Below are positions 52,297-60,934 of a stretch of 64,000 nucleotides of DNA, in pieces. A program made the translations under genes and the position numbers. A model generated the notes under the pieces. The model was given only the letters and a program-made list of their open reading frames with translations. It searched no databases and was not told the origin of the DNA. The stretch covers positions 1 to 64,000 of the forward strand of contig CALFMN010000053.1 in the NCBI GenBank assembly GCA_937879875.1, read 5' to 3'. Each line of letters opens with the position of its first letter. Positions within the stretch are counted from its first letter, which is position 1. The DNA comes from an uncultured Chloroflexota bacterium. GTDB taxonomy: Bacteria > Chloroflexota > Dehalococcoidia > CAUJGQ01.

Positions 52297-53649
52297 CTAC
52301 CGGAACAGCCCCGGCAGGAAGCCGCGTCCCTTGGAGTTGGCGAGCGTCTTCATCATCTGCCGCGCGTCCTCGAACTGCTTGAGCAACTGGTTAACTTCCG
52401 CGACCGTGGTGCCGGAGCCGGCGGCGATGCGCTTCTTGCGGCTGCCCTTCTCGCTGCCTTTGCTTCTGAGCAGCGTCTCCGGATGGCGCCGTTCGAACGG
52501 CGTCATCGATAGGATAATGGCTTCCGTGCGCTTGAAGAAGTCGTCATCCATCTGATCGACGCCGAGCTGATTGCTGATCCGGCCCACCCCCGGAATCATC
52601 TTCACCAGGTCGGCGAGCCGGCCCATCTTCTTGACCCGTCCCATCTGCGTCAGGAAGTCCTGCAAATCGAACTGCGCCGTCTTCATGCGCCGTTCGAGGT
52701 CTTTGACATCCTCTTCGCCCATCGCCTCCTGGGCGCGTTCCATCAACGTCTGGATGTCGCCCATGCCCAGGATGCGCTGCGCCATGCGGTCGGGGTAGAA
52801 GGTCTCCAGTGCGTCCGGCTTTTCGCCGACGCCGACGAACTTCACACCGACGCCGGTCACGGCGCGGATCGAGAGCACGGCGCCGCCGCGGGCGTCGCCA
52901 TCCATCTTGGAGAGGATCAGACCCGTGGTGCCCACCGCCTTGTGGAACTCTTCGGCCGCGCGCACGGCGTCCTGGCCGGCCATCGCATCGGCGACGAACA
53001 GCACTTCCTGCGGCTTGAGCAGATCGCGCAGCTCGGCAATTTCGCCCATCATCGCCTCGTCCACGTGCAGGCGGCCGGCGGTGTCGATGATAATCACGGT
53101 GGCGCCGATGCGCTTGCCCTCGTCCAGCGCGTGCCGGCAGATCTGGGCGGGCTTGACGTCCGTGCCCTCGGCGTAGACAGGAATATCCAATTGCCGCCCG
53201 AGCGATTGCAGCTGATCGACGGCCGCCGGGCGATAGACGTCGGCGACCACAAGCAAGGGCTTATCGCCGCGCTGGCGCAGGTGCAGGGCGAGCTTAGCGC
53301 AGTGTGTGGTCTTGCCCGAACCCTGCAGCCCGACGAGCATGATGATCGTGGGCGGCTGGGCGGCGCGGGCGATATGGCCCGGCTCGTTGCCCAGCAGCGC
53401 GATCAATTCGTCGTTGACGATGCCGACAATCTGCTGTGTGGGGGTCAGGCTTTTCAAAATCTCGGCGCCAAGCGCCTGGTCGCGGACTTTGGCGATGAAC
53501 TCGCGCACGACCTTGTAGTTGACATCGGCTTCGAGCAGCGCCAACCGCACCTCGCGCATCGCATCGTCGAGATCTTTCTCGGTAACCGTGCCGTGACTGT
53601 TCAGGCGGCCGAAGATCCCGCCAAGTTTCTCGGTGAGTGACTCGAACAT
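52297..53649 (-). CDS. ffh: Signal recognition particle protein Ffh
   Basis: 450-residue SRP54 GTPase that delivers nascent membrane proteins to FtsY and the translocon. N domain at 1-95; P-loop GLQGSGKTT at 107-114; DTAGR; the NG interface SKMDGDARGG; and a Met-rich M domain (MGRVKKMGRLADLVKMIPGVG, MILSMTPFERR-like). The usual C-terminal GMPGMG tail is short here (GFLPGLFR). ATG 53649 is chosen for the conserved MFESLTEKL start. Confidence 0.96.
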   Translation of the reverse strand: MFESLTEKLGGIFGRLNSHGTVTEKDLDDAMREVRLALLEADVNYKVVREFIAKVRDQALGAEILKSLTPTQQIVGIVNDELIALLGNEPGHIARAAQPPTIIMLVGLQGSGKTTHCAKLALHLRQRGDKPLLVVADVYRPAAVDQLQSLGRQLDIPVYAEGTDVKPAQICRHALDEGKRIGATVIIIDTAGRLHVDEAMMGEIAELRDLLKPQEVLFVADAMAGQDAVRAAEEFHKAVGTTGLILSKMDGDARGGAVLSIRAVTGVGVKFVGVGEKPDALETFYPDRMAQRILGMGDIQTLMERAQEAMGEEDVKDLERRMKTAQFDLQDFLTQMGRVKKMGRLADLVKMIPGVGRISNQLGVDQMDDDFFKRTEAIILSMTPFERRHPETLLRSKGSEKGSRKKRIAAGSGTTVAEVNQLLKQFEDARQMMKTLANSKGRGFLPGLFR

Positions 53650-53725
53650 GCTCGTTCCTGAAAGCTGCAGTCGCACGCCGACGTGCGCGTTCGCGGCGGC
53701 CACGCGCCAGCGCCCGCGGACGCCG

Positions 53726-53754
53726 TTGACGTGCTGCGCCCTCGATGCTATGTA
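53726..53754 (+). promoter_or_regulatory. Sigma-70 promoter of the histidine kinase gene
   Basis: TTGACG (53726-53731), 17 bases, TGC-extended TATGTA (53749-53754), 70 bases before the GTG at 53824. One of the best promoter matches in the window. Confidence 0.6.
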
Positions 53755-53823
53755 CATCCTACCTGATTCATCGCGGAGACCGCCGGGTAGACGCCGTGCC
53801 TCGGCGCACGAGGGGGTCGCAGC

Positions 53824-55866
53824 GTGACGGCCGACCGTTCCCGGCTACGCCTGGTCAACGCCCCCAAACCCACGCCCGAAGCGCCGGCGCCTGGTCTGCT
53901 CGATGCCGCGCTGCAGCTCGCCGGCAGCGAGCGCGGAGCGATCGTGCGGCGCCTGGCCGGCGGCCAGGCAGACGTGCAGGGCGCGGGCCTCTCACCTGAG
54001 GAAGAGGCTGCCTGCGCCAGCCTGGCGCACCGTCTCTGGCAGCAGACGGTCGCCACCGCGCCCCTGGCCAGCAATCTGGGCGGCAGCACGCTCGTCGCCC
54101 ATCCCCTGTCCCTGACGGCGGATTCGCGCGCGGCGTTCGTGGTCGCACTGGCCGCAGGCGCCAGCCGCGACCCGGCCCGCGTTGCGGCGCTGCAGCAGGT
54201 GAGCGCGATGCTTGCCGCGGCGCTGGAGGCCGAGGAGCGCATCCGACCTGTCGAGGCTCAGGCCGCGGCGGAGCGCCGCCGCGCGGAACGGCTGCTGGCG
54301 CTGAATCACGCCTTGCAGGCGCTGGCCGACACCGAGGACGTGCGCCAGGCGTGCGACAATCTGCTGGATGACCTGGCGCCGCAGTTTCCCGGCATCGACC
54401 TCTGGGCGGTGTGGCTGCTGGAAGCCGAAGGCAGCCGCGTGCGCATGGTCACCGAACGCGGCCAGACGCGCCTGCGCGCCCCGCTGCGCGAACTGCCGAT
54501 CGACGCGGGCTACGGCATCGACAGCGCGATCAGCTCCGGCCAACTCGTCGTGCTGACGTATGGCAAAGGGCCGGCACGCACGCCCGGCGAGCAACTGGCG
54601 AAGCGCATGGGCATCGTCACCCTCGCACACGTGCCGCTGAAGAGCAGGAGCGCCGTCGCGGGCGTCTTGACGCTCGCCGCGCGCACGCCTCGCCCCTTGC
54701 CGGAGGATGAGCGCACGTTTCTCGAAACCGTCGGGGCCCAGCTTGGCAGCCAGCTCGATGCGCTGCGCCAGCTCGATCGCGCTGAGGCGGAGAGCGAGCG
54801 GCTGCAGGCGCTGATCGAAGCGCTGCCGGTCGGCATCGCCATGTTCGACGCACAGGGCAACGCCACACTCTCAAACCAGGCGATCGCCGATCTCTGGGGC
54901 CATCCGCCGTCGGGCAACGGCCGCCGGCCGGGCGGCGGGCATGTGTTGCTCAGCGCCGACGGCCGGCCGCTCTCGCCCGAGGACTCGCCGCTGTGCCGCG
55001 TGTTGAATGATGGCGAGGCGCAGCTAGGCCGCGAGCTGGTGGTACGCCGCTCCGACACCGGCCAGGAGGTGCCGGTGCTGGTGAACGCCGCGCCCTTCCG
55101 CGACGTGGGCGGCCGCCTGACCGGCGTGGTCACGGTCTACCAGGACATCAGCCGCCTGCGCGAGGTGGACCGGCTTAAAGACGACTTCATCAATACGGTC
55201 TCGCACGAGCTGCGCACGCCGACAACCACCGTGCGCGGCGGCGCGCTGACGCTGCTGAAGCGTGGACATCAGCTCGATCCATCGGTGCGCGAGCAACTGC
55301 TGCACGACATGGCGGAGGAAGCCGAGCGGCTCTATCATCTCGTGGAGGATCTGCTCGGCATGCAGCGCGTGCAGGCTGGTATGCAGTTGCAGTCCGAGCC
55401 GATCATCCCGCATCGCTTCGTCAACGACGTCATCCTCGCGCTGGGCGGCCGCGTCGGCAACCACGCACTCACCGTCGAAGTGCCGTCCGATCTGCCGCTG
55501 CTGGACGCGGACCCGACCTATCTGGAGCAGGTGTTCCGCAACCTGCTGGAGAACGCGGTCAAGTTCTCGCCGAAGGGCCGGCGCATCGAGATTACCGCGG
55601 CGCTCGATGGCAAGGACGTGCAGTTCAGCGTCCTGGACCGTGGCAGCGGCATTCCCAAAGAGGATATGGACCGCGTCTTCGAGCCGTTCTACAAGACCGC
55701 GGACGCGGTGCGGACCGGCTCGCAAGGCGCCGGCCTCGGCCTCGCCGTCTGCCGGCGGCTGATCGAAGTCATGGGCGGCCGTATCTGGGCGCAGGCGCGG
55801 CCCGGCGGCGGCACGGCCTTCCGCTTTACACTGCCCGTCCTGCAAGAGGACGGCGCCGGCGAGTAA
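53824..55866 (+). CDS. GAF-PAS sensor histidine kinase
   Basis: 680 residues, no membrane segments, so a cytosolic sensor. An N-terminal region with a coiled-coil of Ala/Glu/Arg (EAEERIRPVEAQAAAERRR) precedes a GAF domain (about 160-320), a PAS domain (about 330-440: LIEALPVGIAMFDAQGNATL), HisKA with the phospho-accepting His461 (NTVSHELRTPTTT) and HATPase (NLLENAVKFSP, GSGIPKEDMDRVFEPFYK, GAGLGLAVCRRL). No response regulator is adjacent, so it is an orphan kinase. GTG start. Confidence 0.92.
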   Translation: MTADRSRLRLVNAPKPTPEAPAPGLLDAALQLAGSERGAIVRRLAGGQADVQGAGLSPEEEAACASLAHRLWQQTVATAPLASNLGGSTLVAHPLSLTADSRAAFVVALAAGASRDPARVAALQQVSAMLAAALEAEERIRPVEAQAAAERRRAERLLALNHALQALADTEDVRQACDNLLDDLAPQFPGIDLWAVWLLEAEGSRVRMVTERGQTRLRAPLRELPIDAGYGIDSAISSGQLVVLTYGKGPARTPGEQLAKRMGIVTLAHVPLKSRSAVAGVLTLAARTPRPLPEDERTFLETVGAQLGSQLDALRQLDRAEAESERLQALIEALPVGIAMFDAQGNATLSNQAIADLWGHPPSGNGRRPGGGHVLLSADGRPLSPEDSPLCRVLNDGEAQLGRELVVRRSDTGQEVPVLVNAAPFRDVGGRLTGVVTVYQDISRLREVDRLKDDFINTVSHELRTPTTTVRGGALTLLKRGHQLDPSVREQLLHDMAEEAERLYHLVEDLLGMQRVQAGMQLQSEPIIPHRFVNDVILALGGRVGNHALTVEVPSDLPLLDADPTYLEQVFRNLLENAVKFSPKGRRIEITAALDGKDVQFSVLDRGSGIPKEDMDRVFEPFYKTADAVRTGSQGAGLGLAVCRRLIEVMGGRIWAQARPGGGTAFRFTLPVLQEDGAGE

Positions 55867-55872
55867 CGCGCC

Positions 55873-56742
55873 TCACTGACGCAGGCCGGCGTCGCGCTGC
55901 ATCCGCTCGACTTCGCGCGGTGTGAGCCGGCGATGGGCGCCGGCCGGCAGCTCTTCGAGTGTCAGCGTGCCGAAGCGCGTGCGCACCAGCCGCCGGACCG
56001 TCAGGCCGACCGCCTCGCACATCAGCCGCACCTGATGTTTGCGCCCTTCGTGGATCGTCACACCCAGCCACACGCCGCCGCCGTCGGGGTGCAGCCGCTC
56101 CACGCGAGCAGGCGCCGTGCGCCTGCCCTCGATCAGCACACCGCGGCGCAGGGCATCGAGCGCGGCCGGCGCAGGCTCGCGATCGACAAGCGCGAGATAC
56201 TCCTTCTCGACGCCGAAACGCGGATGCGTGAGCCGGGCGGTCAACGCTCCGTCGTTGGTGAAGAGCAGCAGCCCCTCGCTGTCACGGTCGAGGCGGCCAA
56301 CCGGGTAGATGCGCGCCTTCACATCGCCAAGCAAATCGCGTGCCGCGGCTCGACCGTGCTCGTCGCTGAGCGTGGTGACGTAGCCGGGAGGCTTGTTCAG
56401 CAGGTAGTACACGTGCGGCGCCGCCTGCGTCACGCGCTGGCCGGCCACGCGCACGTCGTCCTCGCCGGGGTTTGCCTTCGCGCCCAGTTCGGTGACGATG
56501 CGGCCATTGACCGTGACGGCGCCATCAAGCATCAACCGCTCGGCCGCGCGCCGCGAGGCCACGCCGGCGTCGGCGATGATCTTTTGCAAGCGCACGGCTT
56601 CGCGGGGGCCGGCTTCGTTCCGGGCTGCAGGCGGTTCGGCTGGCGGTGTTCTCGGTTCGGCCTTGCCGGGCATGCGCGGCGGAGCAGAGGCTCTGGCGGA
56701 TTTCGCCGCAGCGCGTCCGGGCGGGCGTCGCGGCCCGTTCAC
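55873..56742 (-). CDS. RsuA/RluB-family rRNA pseudouridine synthase
   Basis: 289 residues. An S4 RNA-binding domain (VRLQKIIADAGVASRRAAERLMLDG) precedes the catalytic domain with Asp in VGRLDRDSEGLLLFTNDGAL and HEGRKHQVRLMCEA. Enzymes of this family modify 16S U516 or 23S U2605. The Pro/Ala/Arg-rich tail at the N-terminus is disordered. GTG 56742 overlaps the upstream stop as GTGA, suggesting coupling; ATG 56673 (MPGKAEP) is an alternative. Confidence 0.9.
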   Translation of the reverse strand: MNGPRRPPGRAAAKSARASAPPRMPGKAEPRTPPAEPPAARNEAGPREAVRLQKIIADAGVASRRAAERLMLDGAVTVNGRIVTELGAKANPGEDDVRVAGQRVTQAAPHVYYLLNKPPGYVTTLSDEHGRAAARDLLGDVKARIYPVGRLDRDSEGLLLFTNDGALTARLTHPRFGVEKEYLALVDREPAPAALDALRRGVLIEGRRTAPARVERLHPDGGGVWLGVTIHEGRKHQVRLMCEAVGLTVRRLVRTRFGTLTLEELPAGAHRRLTPREVERMQRDAGLRQ

Positions 56743-57068
56743 GAGCCGCGCTGAACGCGCCGGTAGTAGAGCAACTCCTCGACTACGGCGCCGCTCGCTT
56801 CGTCGCGGCGCCGTTGCAGGCTGAGCGGCCCGCGTCCAGCGAGCTGGCGCGCGAGCAGATGCTTCACAACGAGGCGGAGAAGCGTACCGGCGACGATCAC
56901 CGCGGCGCCCTGCGTGAGCACCGGCAGCGCGGCTTCGCGCAGCGTGGGCGCCACCGGGGCGGACCCGCGGCGCACGACCTCGACGTCGATGATCTCGACC
57001 GCCGCGCCGCATTTGCGGCAGTAGTTGTCAACATCGTTCAGGCGGGCGCGGCAAGAGCGGCAGTGCAT
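56739..57068 (-). CDS. Zinc-ribbon protein with a hydrophobic segment
   Basis: 109 residues. N-terminal zinc ribbon with Cys pairs in MHCRSCRAR and YCRKCGA, a linker, then a hydrophobic stretch (PVLTQGAAVIVAGTLLRLVV) that may cross the membrane, and a basic tail. Function unknown. GAGGTC precedes the ATG. Its stop overlaps the pseudouridine synthase start. Confidence 0.75.
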   Translation of the reverse strand: MHCRSCRARLNDVDNYCRKCGAAVEIIDVEVVRRGSAPVAPTLREAALPVLTQGAAVIVAGTLLRLVVKHLLARQLAGRGPLSLQRRRDEASGAVVEELLYYRRVQRGS

Positions 57069-57404
57069 CGGCGACCTCTCGCGCGGGAATGCAAACAGCG
57101 CCGGCCGGAATTGCCGCCCCGACCGCGGCGTCCGCGGCGATTATAGCCAGCCAACGCGGTGGGCAACAATTCACCCGTCGGCTTGCCCTCATCCCCACCG
57201 GCCGCGGCACGCTCCCTGCCGGATCGCCCCTGTTCTGCCAAACAGCCCCAACCGACTCGCTGCCTGCAATCCTTTTGGATATGGCTGAGCAGGGACAGGG
57301 CACCTCAGGTGACCACTGACGCCCTCAGCTACTCGTGCGCGTCATGGCCTCTGCGAGGATGCCGATGTCGCCGCAGTGTGCTCAAGGACGGCGGCAGTCA
57401 GCTC

Positions 57405-57610
57405 CGCTCAGCAGGCACGTGGCAGGCCGTGGCCCATCCCCGCGATGAGCAAGCGTCGTGCGTCGGGAAGAAAGGTCCGCGAATGTGTCGGGTTAGCAAG
57501 CCGGTGTAGGGGCGCATGGCGTGCGCACTTCGCGGCGAGCGCCGCGACCAACGGCGCGCCGGACAACCAGACGCCCTCTCGAACCGTTTCACACAGGATC
57601 GCCCATCTCT
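57405..57610 (-). pseudogene. Remnant of an alpha/beta-hydrolase 3' end
   Basis: On the minus strand the sequence reads FLPDARRLLIAGMGHGLPRAC then stop, like the His-bearing last strand of an alpha/beta-hydrolase (the GMGHDLP pattern). The frame upstream (MERWAILCETVREGVWL) does not look like hydrolase. The rest of 57069-57688 shows no gene. Probably decayed DNA. Confidence 0.35.
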
Positions 57611-57688
57611 CCATACGCTCTAGATCGGCGGCAGATCTCTTACCGCCTGTGCATGGGAGAAAGGGGCAAAAGGGGGAGTGAGGGCGCG

Positions 57689-58801
57689 CTACCCCGCGGC
57701 GGCGGCCACCGGCATCTGCCGCGCGAGCGCGGGCAGCACCTCTTCGGTGAAGAGCACGAACGACTGGTGGCTGAGCGGGGCACAGAGCAGGTAGTCGAGC
57801 CCGATCTCCTCGCGCAGCCGCAGGATTTGGTCCACCATGCGCGCCGGGCTGCCGTGGATGATTACCTGGTTGACGTAGCGATCGATCGGGTCGACGCTCG
57901 GATCGACCGGCGGCGCGCCGGCCGGGCGCAGGTGATTCGCCCGGTTCTGGGCGCGCCGGTTCGGATTCACGTACGCCGAAACGGTCCATTGGGCACCGCG
58001 CCGGGCCGTCTCGCGCGCCTCATCGTCCGTCGGTGCGACGGCGATCAGCCGCGCCATCGGGATGCGGCGGCCGGCGTACGCATGCCCGCCGGCGGTCAAC
58101 GCCGCCTTGTAGTTCGCCAGCTTCGCCCCGATGTCCCTGTGCGGCGAATGCGGGTCCATCAAGATCGAGTAGCCGGAGGAGCCGGCCCAGTTGATCGCCT
58201 CGGGTGAAGAGGAGGCCACCCATACCGGCGGATGCGGTTTTTGCAGCGGCTTCGGCAGCACCTCGATGTTCTCAACGTTGGTGAACTGGCCGGCGTAGCT
58301 GATCCGCTCCTCGCTCCAGGCGCGGATCACGATCTCCACGTTCTCTCTGAAGCGCGCATAGCTGCTGTCGAGGTCGAGGCCGAAGACGCCGAACTCGGTC
58401 GGGTCGTTGCCGCGGCCGGCGCCCCAGTTCACGCGACCGCCCGAGAGCACGTCCAGCAGGGCGACTTCCTCCGCCAATCGCAGCGGATGGTACATCGGCG
58501 CCAACGAGACCGCCGTACCGATACGCAGCGTTTTTGTGCGTGCTGCGACCATCATGCCCATCACATGCACGGATGGGCAGACGGAGTACGTATTGAAGTG
58601 GTGCTCAGCCAGCCAGACGGCCTCGTAGCCGCCCGAGCGCTCCATCATGTCGATGCGGTCGAGGGCGCGAGCATACACCGTTTCCAGCGGCACGTTGCGG
58701 TTCGGCCAGGAAAAAAACTGCAACACGCCGAACTGCAACGGCAGACGGCCGGATTCGTTGCCTGTCGGAGGCGCGCCCGCCGACTGATCGATTGCTGACA
58801 C
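57689..58801 (-). CDS. LLM-class flavin-dependent oxidoreductase (luciferase-like)
   Basis: 370-residue TIM-barrel monooxygenase-like enzyme. Blocks: FGVLQFFSWPNRNVPLETVYARALDRID, YEAVWLAEHHFNTYSVCPS, RIGTAVSLAPMYHPLRLAEEVALLD and NWGAGRGNDPTEFGVFG. The WLAEHHF motif is typical of LuxAB-like flavin enzymes, so reduced FMN is the likely cofactor. Substrate unknown. GTG 58801 has AGGAGGA 8 bases upstream. Confidence 0.88.
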   Translation of the reverse strand: MSAIDQSAGAPPTGNESGRLPLQFGVLQFFSWPNRNVPLETVYARALDRIDMMERSGGYEAVWLAEHHFNTYSVCPSVHVMGMMVAARTKTLRIGTAVSLAPMYHPLRLAEEVALLDVLSGGRVNWGAGRGNDPTEFGVFGLDLDSSYARFRENVEIVIRAWSEERISYAGQFTNVENIEVLPKPLQKPHPPVWVASSSPEAINWAGSSGYSILMDPHSPHRDIGAKLANYKAALTAGGHAYAGRRIPMARLIAVAPTDDEARETARRGAQWTVSAYVNPNRRAQNRANHLRPAGAPPVDPSVDPIDRYVNQVIIHGSPARMVDQILRLREEIGLDYLLCAPLSHQSFVLFTEEVLPALARQMPVAAAAG

Positions 58802-58866
58802 CGAATCGTCCTCCTGGCCCGCGGCGCGCCGCTGACCGCGTCGCCGGGGGCATCACTTGCCGTCGC

Positions 58867-58896
58867 AGTATAGCGCCGTGGCGCTGGAGGGGCGAA
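58867..58896 (-). promoter_or_regulatory. Candidate promoter of the luciferase-like gene
   Basis: Minus strand TTCGCC (58896-58891), 18 bases, TATACT (58872-58867), 66 bases before GTG 58801. The -35 box is weak. Confidence 0.4.
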
Positions 58897-58916
58897 AACG
58901 CCGCACGGTCAGACCG

Positions 58917-59684
58917 TCAGGCGCGGTTCAACTCGTGGACGAGGCGCAGCCCCAGGAGGGTGAGGTTGATGTTCACGGCGTCGAAGACATCGGTTTCGCG
59001 CGCGATGGTCGCGGCGTAGCCGCCGGTGCCGATCACGCGGGCGCCGCCGCCCAGCTCGCGCTGAAAGCGCTCGACGATGCCCTCCACCAGCCCGACGTAG
59101 CCGAACATGATGCCCGACTGCAGCGAGTGAACGTTATTCTTGCCGATTGCGAGCTTCGGCTTCTCCAACTCGACGTGATGGAGCTTCGATGCGCGCTGGA
59201 ACAGCGCCTCGGCGGCGATGCCGATGCCTGGCGCGATTGCGCCGCCGACGTAGTCCCCTTCGCGCGAGATCGCATCGAACACGGTCGCCGTGCCGCAATC
59301 CACGATGATCAGCGGCGGGCCGTAGAGCTTGATCGACGCGACGGCGTCGAGCACGCGGTCCGCGCCCACGTCGCGCGGGTTGTCGTAGAGAATGCGCAGG
59401 CCGGTGCGGACGCCGCTGCCCACGACCAGCGGCGTACAACCGAAGTAACGCCGCGTCAGCTCGCAAAACGTGGGCGTCAGTTCCGGCACGGTGCTGCTCA
59501 GCACGCACTCGCGCACATCGCCGGGGTTGATGCCGCAGGTGCGCAGCAAGCCGAGCAGCAGAATCGCGTACTCGTCCGGCAGACGCTCGCGGTCTGTGCC
59601 CAACCGCCAGCTCGCGCGCAGCTCTTCTCCGACAAAGGTGCCGAAGTGGACGCTGGTGTTGCCGATGTCGATCGCAAGCAGCAT
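58917..59684 (-). CDS. coaX: Type III pantothenate kinase
   Basis: 255 residues, the first step of CoA synthesis. Phosphate-binding loops: LLAIDIGNTSVHFG (Asp6) and IIVDCGTATVFD; PVGAD-like region DNPRDVGADRVLDAVA; GGAIAPGIGIAAEALF. CoaX needs a monovalent cation and is not inhibited by CoA. ATG 59684 lacks a clear Shine-Dalgarno and lies 5 bases from a CAGGGTA repeat block. CoA synthesis fits the CoA-ester metabolism of the window. Confidence 0.94.
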   Translation of the reverse strand: MLLAIDIGNTSVHFGTFVGEELRASWRLGTDRERLPDEYAILLLGLLRTCGINPGDVRECVLSSTVPELTPTFCELTRRYFGCTPLVVGSGVRTGLRILYDNPRDVGADRVLDAVASIKLYGPPLIIVDCGTATVFDAISREGDYVGGAIAPGIGIAAEALFQRASKLHHVELEKPKLAIGKNNVHSLQSGIMFGYVGLVEGIVERFQRELGGGARVIGTGGYAATIARETDVFDAVNINLTLLGLRLVHELNRA

Positions 59685-59689
59685 GGATT

Positions 59690-59722
59690 CAGGGTACAGG
59701 GTACAAGCTACAGGGTACAGGG
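59690..59722. repeat. CAGGGTA heptamer repeats
   Basis: Four near-perfect copies of CAGGGTA (two pairs flanking AAGCTA) in 33 bases just upstream of coaX, at its expected leader position. Confidence 0.6.
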
Positions 59723-59772
59723 AGGACCGAGTCGGGTTTGGAACCGGATGCGCTCGGCCTCGATCGGCCGGC

Positions 59773-60822
59773 TCAGCCCTCCAGAGCGACGTGGGCGCGG
59801 GGCGGTTCGTCCGCATCGCGGTCGCCAGGATCGTCGGGCGCACCATCGCGGTCCGCGGGAGGCGGTCCGCCGAGCTTCAGATGGTACGCGGGCAGGAAGA
59901 CCAGGCCAAGCACCGTCACGGGCACGATAATCATGGCGTGCGCCACCAGCGCATAGGCCGTGGCCGCGCCTTCGCTCGCGCCGGCGACGACGATCACCTG
60001 GCGGGCGAAGAACTCGAACGGGCCGATCCCGCCCTGCGTGGAGGGCGCGGTCAGCGCCAGGTTACCGGCGGCCATCGCCATCATGAACCAACCCAGGTTC
60101 AGATGCAGGCCGAACGATTGTCCCACCATCCAGAAGACGCCGGCTTCCATGCCCCATGCCAGCGGCGACGTCACGATGGCCACTGTGAGGGCAGTGGGGT
60201 CGCGCAACGCCACCATGCCGGAGAGCAACGACGACGAGAGATCGCGGCCGAGCGGGCGCAGAGGCCGCGGCAGCAAGGCGACGACCCGGTGCGCCAGCGC
60301 CTCCGCCCGCGCCGGCCAGCGCAGGATCAGACCGAAGACCGCCAGCGCCACGAGAAAGATCGCGATCGAGATCGCCGCCAGGCCGCGCAGCGCGCCATTG
60401 GCGCCAAGCAGGGCGACGGTCAGCAGGAAGAAGAGCAGCAAGGTCAAACCGTCGAACAGCCGCTCGACGAGCACCGTGCCCAACGCCGAAACCTTTTTCA
60501 GGCCGTAGCGCTCGCCGAGCACGTAGACGCGCATCAGCTCGCCGGCGCGGGCGGGCAGCAGATTGTTCGCCATGAAGGCGATGCACAGCACGGGGAAGAG
60601 CTGGTTCGGCGTGAGGTCGGCGAGATCGCGCACCAGAAAGCGGTAGCGAAACGAGCGCACCCAGATCGAGGCCAGATACAGCCCGAGCGCGGGCAGGAAC
60701 CACCAGTAATTCGCGCCTTTCAGCGACCTGACGATGTCGCCGGTGGGCGTGCGCCAGAACAGCAGGGCGATGAACGCGGCGCTGACCGCCAGTCCAAGCC
60801 AAAAACGAATACTGCGGAGCAC
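59773..60822 (-). CDS. YbhN/UPF0104-type membrane protein (LPG-synthase transmembrane-like)
   Basis: 349-residue integral membrane protein with about eight segments (FWLGLAVSAAFIALLF, LFPVLCIAFMANNLLPARAGEL, VAALLGA...LFFLLTVALLG). The ANNLLPARAGELMRVYVLG block is the family hallmark. Homologues move or build lipid-linked compounds and often adjoin glycosyltransferases, as here with the gene at 60935. A disordered, Asp/Pro-rich cytosolic tail ends the protein. GTG start at 60822. Confidence 0.9.
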   Translation of the reverse strand: MLRSIRFWLGLAVSAAFIALLFWRTPTGDIVRSLKGANYWWFLPALGLYLASIWVRSFRYRFLVRDLADLTPNQLFPVLCIAFMANNLLPARAGELMRVYVLGERYGLKKVSALGTVLVERLFDGLTLLLFFLLTVALLGANGALRGLAAISIAIFLVALAVFGLILRWPARAEALAHRVVALLPRPLRPLGRDLSSSLLSGMVALRDPTALTVAIVTSPLAWGMEAGVFWMVGQSFGLHLNLGWFMMAMAAGNLALTAPSTQGGIGPFEFFARQVIVVAGASEGAATAYALVAHAMIIVPVTVLGLVFLPAYHLKLGGPPPADRDGAPDDPGDRDADEPPRAHVALEG

Positions 60823-60934
60823 ACGGACCTCGGCGGCGAGCGGTTACGCAGGCAAGTGTATCCCGCCCGCGCATCTCACGCCCGCATCTGCCGCACGGCG
60901 CGACGGCCAGAAGGGGCCTCGCCGCATGCGGCGG

